A stretch of 8,457 nucleotides of DNA, from assembly GCA_030698935.1 (NCBI GenBank), contig JAUYLR010000001.1, positions 1 through 8,457 of the forward strand, read 5' to 3'. Shown piece after piece: positions 7,096-8,457 of this stretch. Position 1 is the first letter of the stretch; the number at the start of each line of letters is the position of its first letter. The position numbers were made by a program, and so were the translations under genes. The stretch is from a bacterium. Its GTDB lineage: Bacteria > Patescibacteriota > Minisyncoccia > Phycocordibacterales > UBA2100. Below the pieces are notes generated by a model, which saw only the letters and a program-made list of their open reading frames with translations, was not told where the DNA came from and did not search any database.

Positions 7096-7323
7096 TCCCG
7101 TTAGAAGTCGCGGAAGTTCAGACTGTGATACAGTTTATATATGTTTTACATCGGTCGTAGGCTTACAAGCAATAACTTTCAGGTCGGAAGCGCAAGCTTC
7201 CTACCTGCCCGCCAAGGCCAGCGCAGTGGAAGCGGCTCAATAAACAAGCGCTATGAACTTATTAAATAATCAAGTTTGTCACCATCGCAGCTTTAGGCGA
7301 TGGCAGGCGGGCTTCTAACGGGA
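7096..7323 (-). mobile_element. Element B: 228-bp inverted-repeat element splitting an operon
   Basis: The terminal inverted repeats are TCCCGTTAGAAG (7096-7107) and its complement (7312-7323). The direct repeat ATGAA flanks it (7091-7095 and 7323-7327; as TGAA exactly outside, 7092-7095/7324-7327). It fills the whole gap between a stop codon (7092-7094) and the next start codon (7323-7325). Read on the minus strand it aligns with element C on the plus strand, with close similarity in the first ~64 bases, a central block (ctggc-ttggcgggcagg-aggaagc) and the last 20 bases, and divergent linkers between. Stems within it are CCATCGC/GCGATGG (7282-7288/7297-7303, 8-base loop) and GGAAGC/GCTTCC (7186-7191/7196-7201, GCAA loop). 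GCCCGCC (7207-7213) can pair with GGCGGGC (7306-7312). No gene is present inside. Confidence 0.78.
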
Positions 7324-7742
7324 TGAACATTATCAGAAAGACAGGCGTGTGGATTTCGTCGGCTTCTGCTGTACTCATTCTTGCAGGGGCTGCCGCGGCT
7401 CATGCGGCAACGAATTGCGACTCTGCGCTCTGCAACCCGCTCAACGCTCAATTTTCCGACATTCCGACATTCATTGCGGGATTTCTTCAGGTTGTCGTGC
7501 TGATAGCCCTCCCCATCATCGTCCTGTTTTTCGTCATTGCGGGATTCAAATTCATTTCGGCGCAGGGAAACCCCACTGCGCTTGGCGAAGCGCGCAAGAA
7601 TTTTATGTGGGTGGTCATTGGCGCCCTCCTCATCATGGGCGCATGGGTGCTTGCGACATTGATTGCGGGAACGGTCTCGCAACTCGTCGGACCGAGCCCT
7701 AATCAAAACGTGGTTCCGGGAATAGGACAAAACAACGCATAG
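7323..7742 (+). CDS. T4SS pilin-like (VirB2/TrbC-type) small membrane protein 1
   Basis: A 139-residue protein with the architecture of type IV secretion pilins found widely in CPR bacteria. It has a signal peptide (Arg/Lys n-region, hydrophobic 9-25, likely cut after AHA at 26-28), a short exported segment with Cys32 and Cys37, TM helix 1 at about 51-76, a short polar cytoplasmic loop (GFKFISAQGNPTALGEARKN, 74-93), TM helix 2 at about 95-117, and a Pro/Asn/Gly-rich tail. The aromatic-Ile-Ser-x-Gln-Gly-Asn-Pro loop is typical of the family. The ATG directly abuts the end of element B with no ribosome-binding site. Without element B the ATG would overlap the upstream TGA as ATGA, which suggests translation coupled to the solute-binding protein before the insertion. 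Confidence 0.85.
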   Translation: MNIIRKTGVWISSASAVLILAGAAAAHAATNCDSALCNPLNAQFSDIPTFIAGFLQVVVLIALPIIVLFFVIAGFKFISAQGNPTALGEARKNFMWVVIGALLIMGAWVLATLIAGTVSQLVGPSPNQNVVPGIGQNNA

Positions 7743-7781
7743 CTCACGACCGGAAATCCGATACATGTCAAACTCACACTC

Positions 7782-8144
7782 ATGAAAGTAGTCCGTATCA
7801 GATTGTTGGGCATCGTGTCCGTTATGACGTTACCGGCTATTGCGTCAGCCGCCGGCGGGGCCGTCGGCACATACGGCGACCTCGTAAATCTGCTCGTGTC
7901 GCTCATGAATAACGCGGTGGCGGTTCTCATCGCCCTCGCGCTCGCGGTTTATTTTTATGGCATGAGTTCAAATATCATACAGTTCGGGAGCGAAGAAAAC
8001 ATTGAGAAGAAAAAGGCGTTCTTTTTCTGGGGCGTTATAATACTCTTCGTGATGGTGAGTATTTGGGGAATTCTGCGGATTGTGCAAAACACGTTTTTCC
8101 CCGGTGAAAGCCTGCCGGGAATAGAGACGCAACGGACTGCGTAA
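7782..8144 (+). CDS. T4SS pilin-like small membrane protein 2
   Basis: A 120-residue protein with the same plan as the preceding gene, although the sequence has diverged. The signal peptide has a basic start (MKVVRIR) and a likely cut after ASA (21-23). TM helix 1 is at about 44-62, a charged loop (FGSEENIEKKKAFFFW, 68-83) follows, TM helix 2 is at about 84-101, and the tail is short. It starts 39 bases after the first pilin and shows no Shine-Dalgarno site. The pair are probably paralogues made for the same envelope structure. A tiny ORF (7765-7785, six codons) ends in a TGA overlapping this ATG, which may be chance. The last ~57 bases of the gene are repeated in inverted orientation at the end of the window. 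Confidence 0.83.
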   Translation: MKVVRIRLLGIVSVMTLPAIASAAGGAVGTYGDLVNLLVSLMNNAVAVLIALALAVYFYGMSSNIIQFGSEENIEKKKAFFFWGVIILFVMVSIWGILRIVQNTFFPGESLPGIETQRTA

Positions 8145-8158
8145 AGTACTGATATGAA

Positions 8159-8385
8159 TCCCGTTAGAGGCCCGCCTGCCATCGCCTGAAAGCGCGGTGG
8201 TGACGACCTTGATTAATTAATAAATATTTCACGTTTATTTCCATACCATTTACCCCGCTCTGGCTTTGGCGGGCAGGCAGGAAGCAAAGCTTCCCGTGCT
8301 AAATTGCTTTCTGATAATCGACCCGGTCAATATGCGGCACATACGCAATGAAAAGAAAGTTTGTCTTCCGCGGCCTCTAACGGGA
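8159..8385 (+). mobile_element. Element C: second copy of the element B type, opposite orientation
   Basis: The inverted ends are CCCGTTAGAGGCC (8160-8172) and its complement (8372-8384), with one more complementary base pair outside (T8159/A8385). It is the same family and length as B but inverted. It keeps the stem CCATCGC/GCGGTGG (8179-8185/8194-8200), in which a G-U wobble replaces the A-U pair of B, with the loop still 8 bases. It also keeps GGAAGC/GCTTCC with an AAA loop (8280-8294) and the pairable GCCCGCC (8170-8176) and GGCGGGC (8268-8274). The left flank is ATGAA followed by T, exactly as for B. The right flank is the inverted copy of the left flank, so a target-site duplication cannot be judged. 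It begins 14 bases after the pilin stop codon and contains no gene. Confidence 0.75.
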
Positions 8386-8399
8386 TTCATATCAGTACT

Positions 8400-8456
8400 T
8401 TACGCAGTCCGTTGCGTCTCTATTCCCGGCAGGCTTTCACCGGGGAAAAACGTGTT
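8400..8456 (-). CDS. Inverted duplicate of the 3' end of the second pilin gene (fragment)
   Basis: Read on the minus strand, these bases encode the last 18 residues and TAA stop of the pilin at 7782-8144, as a result of the perfect inverted repeat. Whether a whole second copy continues past the window, or the fragment is a foldback artefact, cannot be decided here. Confidence 0.35.
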   Translation of the reverse strand, partial: NTFFPGESLPGIETQRTA

Positions 8457-8457
8457 T

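Larger units (their letters stand above)
8087..8457. repeat. Perfect 86-bp inverted repeat around element C, reaching the window end
   Basis: Bases 8372-8457 are the exact reverse complement of 8087-8172, with 199 bases between the arms. The inner 13 bases of each arm are the ends of element C. The outer 73 bases are unique flank, including the end of the second pilin gene. Identity stays perfect up to the window end, so the true arm may be longer. The lack of any mismatch in coding DNA means either a very recent event or an artefact of amplification or assembly. Confidence 0.9.

Noticed and set aside
7349..7702. Plus-strand open frame overlapping the first pilin in another frame
   Set aside because: Cys/His/Arg-rich shadow of the pilin gene, whose own frame shows a clear signal peptide and two membrane helices.
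7765..7785. Six-codon ORF overlapping the second pilin start as ATGA
   Set aside because: Too short to separate from chance, with no ribosome-binding site and no conserved features visible.
7096..8385. Elements B and C as a CRISPR array or tandem repeat
   Set aside because: There are only two copies, in opposite orientation and separated by two genes, with no regular short repeats and spacers and no cas genes.

Overview
The window looks like the end of a contig from a Candidate Phyla Radiation bacterium, most likely in or near Parcubacteria. The grounds are: two short type IV secretion pilin-like proteins (signal peptide plus two membrane helices); a membrane-anchored solute-binding protein with no transporter genes beside it; promoters placed so close to start codons that the mRNAs should be leaderless; no clear Shine-Dalgarno sites; and many GC-rich 'CCCGCC...GGCGGG' palindromes. 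TGA is used as a stop (genes ending at 4908 and 7094), so this is not a TGA-recoding lineage such as Gracilibacteria. Lineage is inference; no rRNA is present.

Layout. Positions 2-253 hold the C-terminal end of an unrecognised protein. A promoter at 281-310 drives gyrA (320-4051), which encodes DNA gyrase subunit A interrupted by a 394-residue intein with an HNH-type homing endonuclease. The first 33 codons of gyrA carry three perfect GC-rich palindromes. Five bases after gyrA lies a 283-residue protein of unknown function with two possible helix-turn-helix segments (4057-4908). A class I SAM-dependent methyltransferase follows (5112-5681), then a solute-binding protein (5790-7094) and two T4SS pilin-like proteins (7323-7742 and 7782-8144). 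All genes are on the + strand.

The most interesting content is between the genes. Three insertions (element A 4922-5051, B 7096-7323, C 8159-8385) share the inverted terminal sequence CCCGTTAGARG...CYTCTAACGGG. A and B are flanked by 4-5 bp direct repeats (GTTTC; ATGAA) that look like target-site duplications. B and C are copies of one ~227 bp element in opposite orientation, and A is a shorter 130 bp relative with a different interior. Removing B and one copy of its direct repeat restores a four-base ATGA stop/start overlap between the solute-binding protein and the first pilin. This indicates that B inserted into a previously tight operon. The elements carry no gene, so they resemble MITE-like non-autonomous mobile elements that also have a conserved fold.

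The last 86 bases are the perfect reverse complement of 8087-8172, so the left flank of element C, including the end of the second pilin gene, is repeated in inverted orientation to its right. This is either a foldback artefact primed by the element's own inverted ends, a trace of element inversion, or a recent real inverted duplication.

Functionally, gyrA and the gene after it form one probable transcription unit. The methyltransferase has its own promoter. The solute-binding protein and pilins form an envelope-associated cluster that probably continues beyond the window into secretion or DNA-uptake genes, which is inferred from known CPR gene orders.
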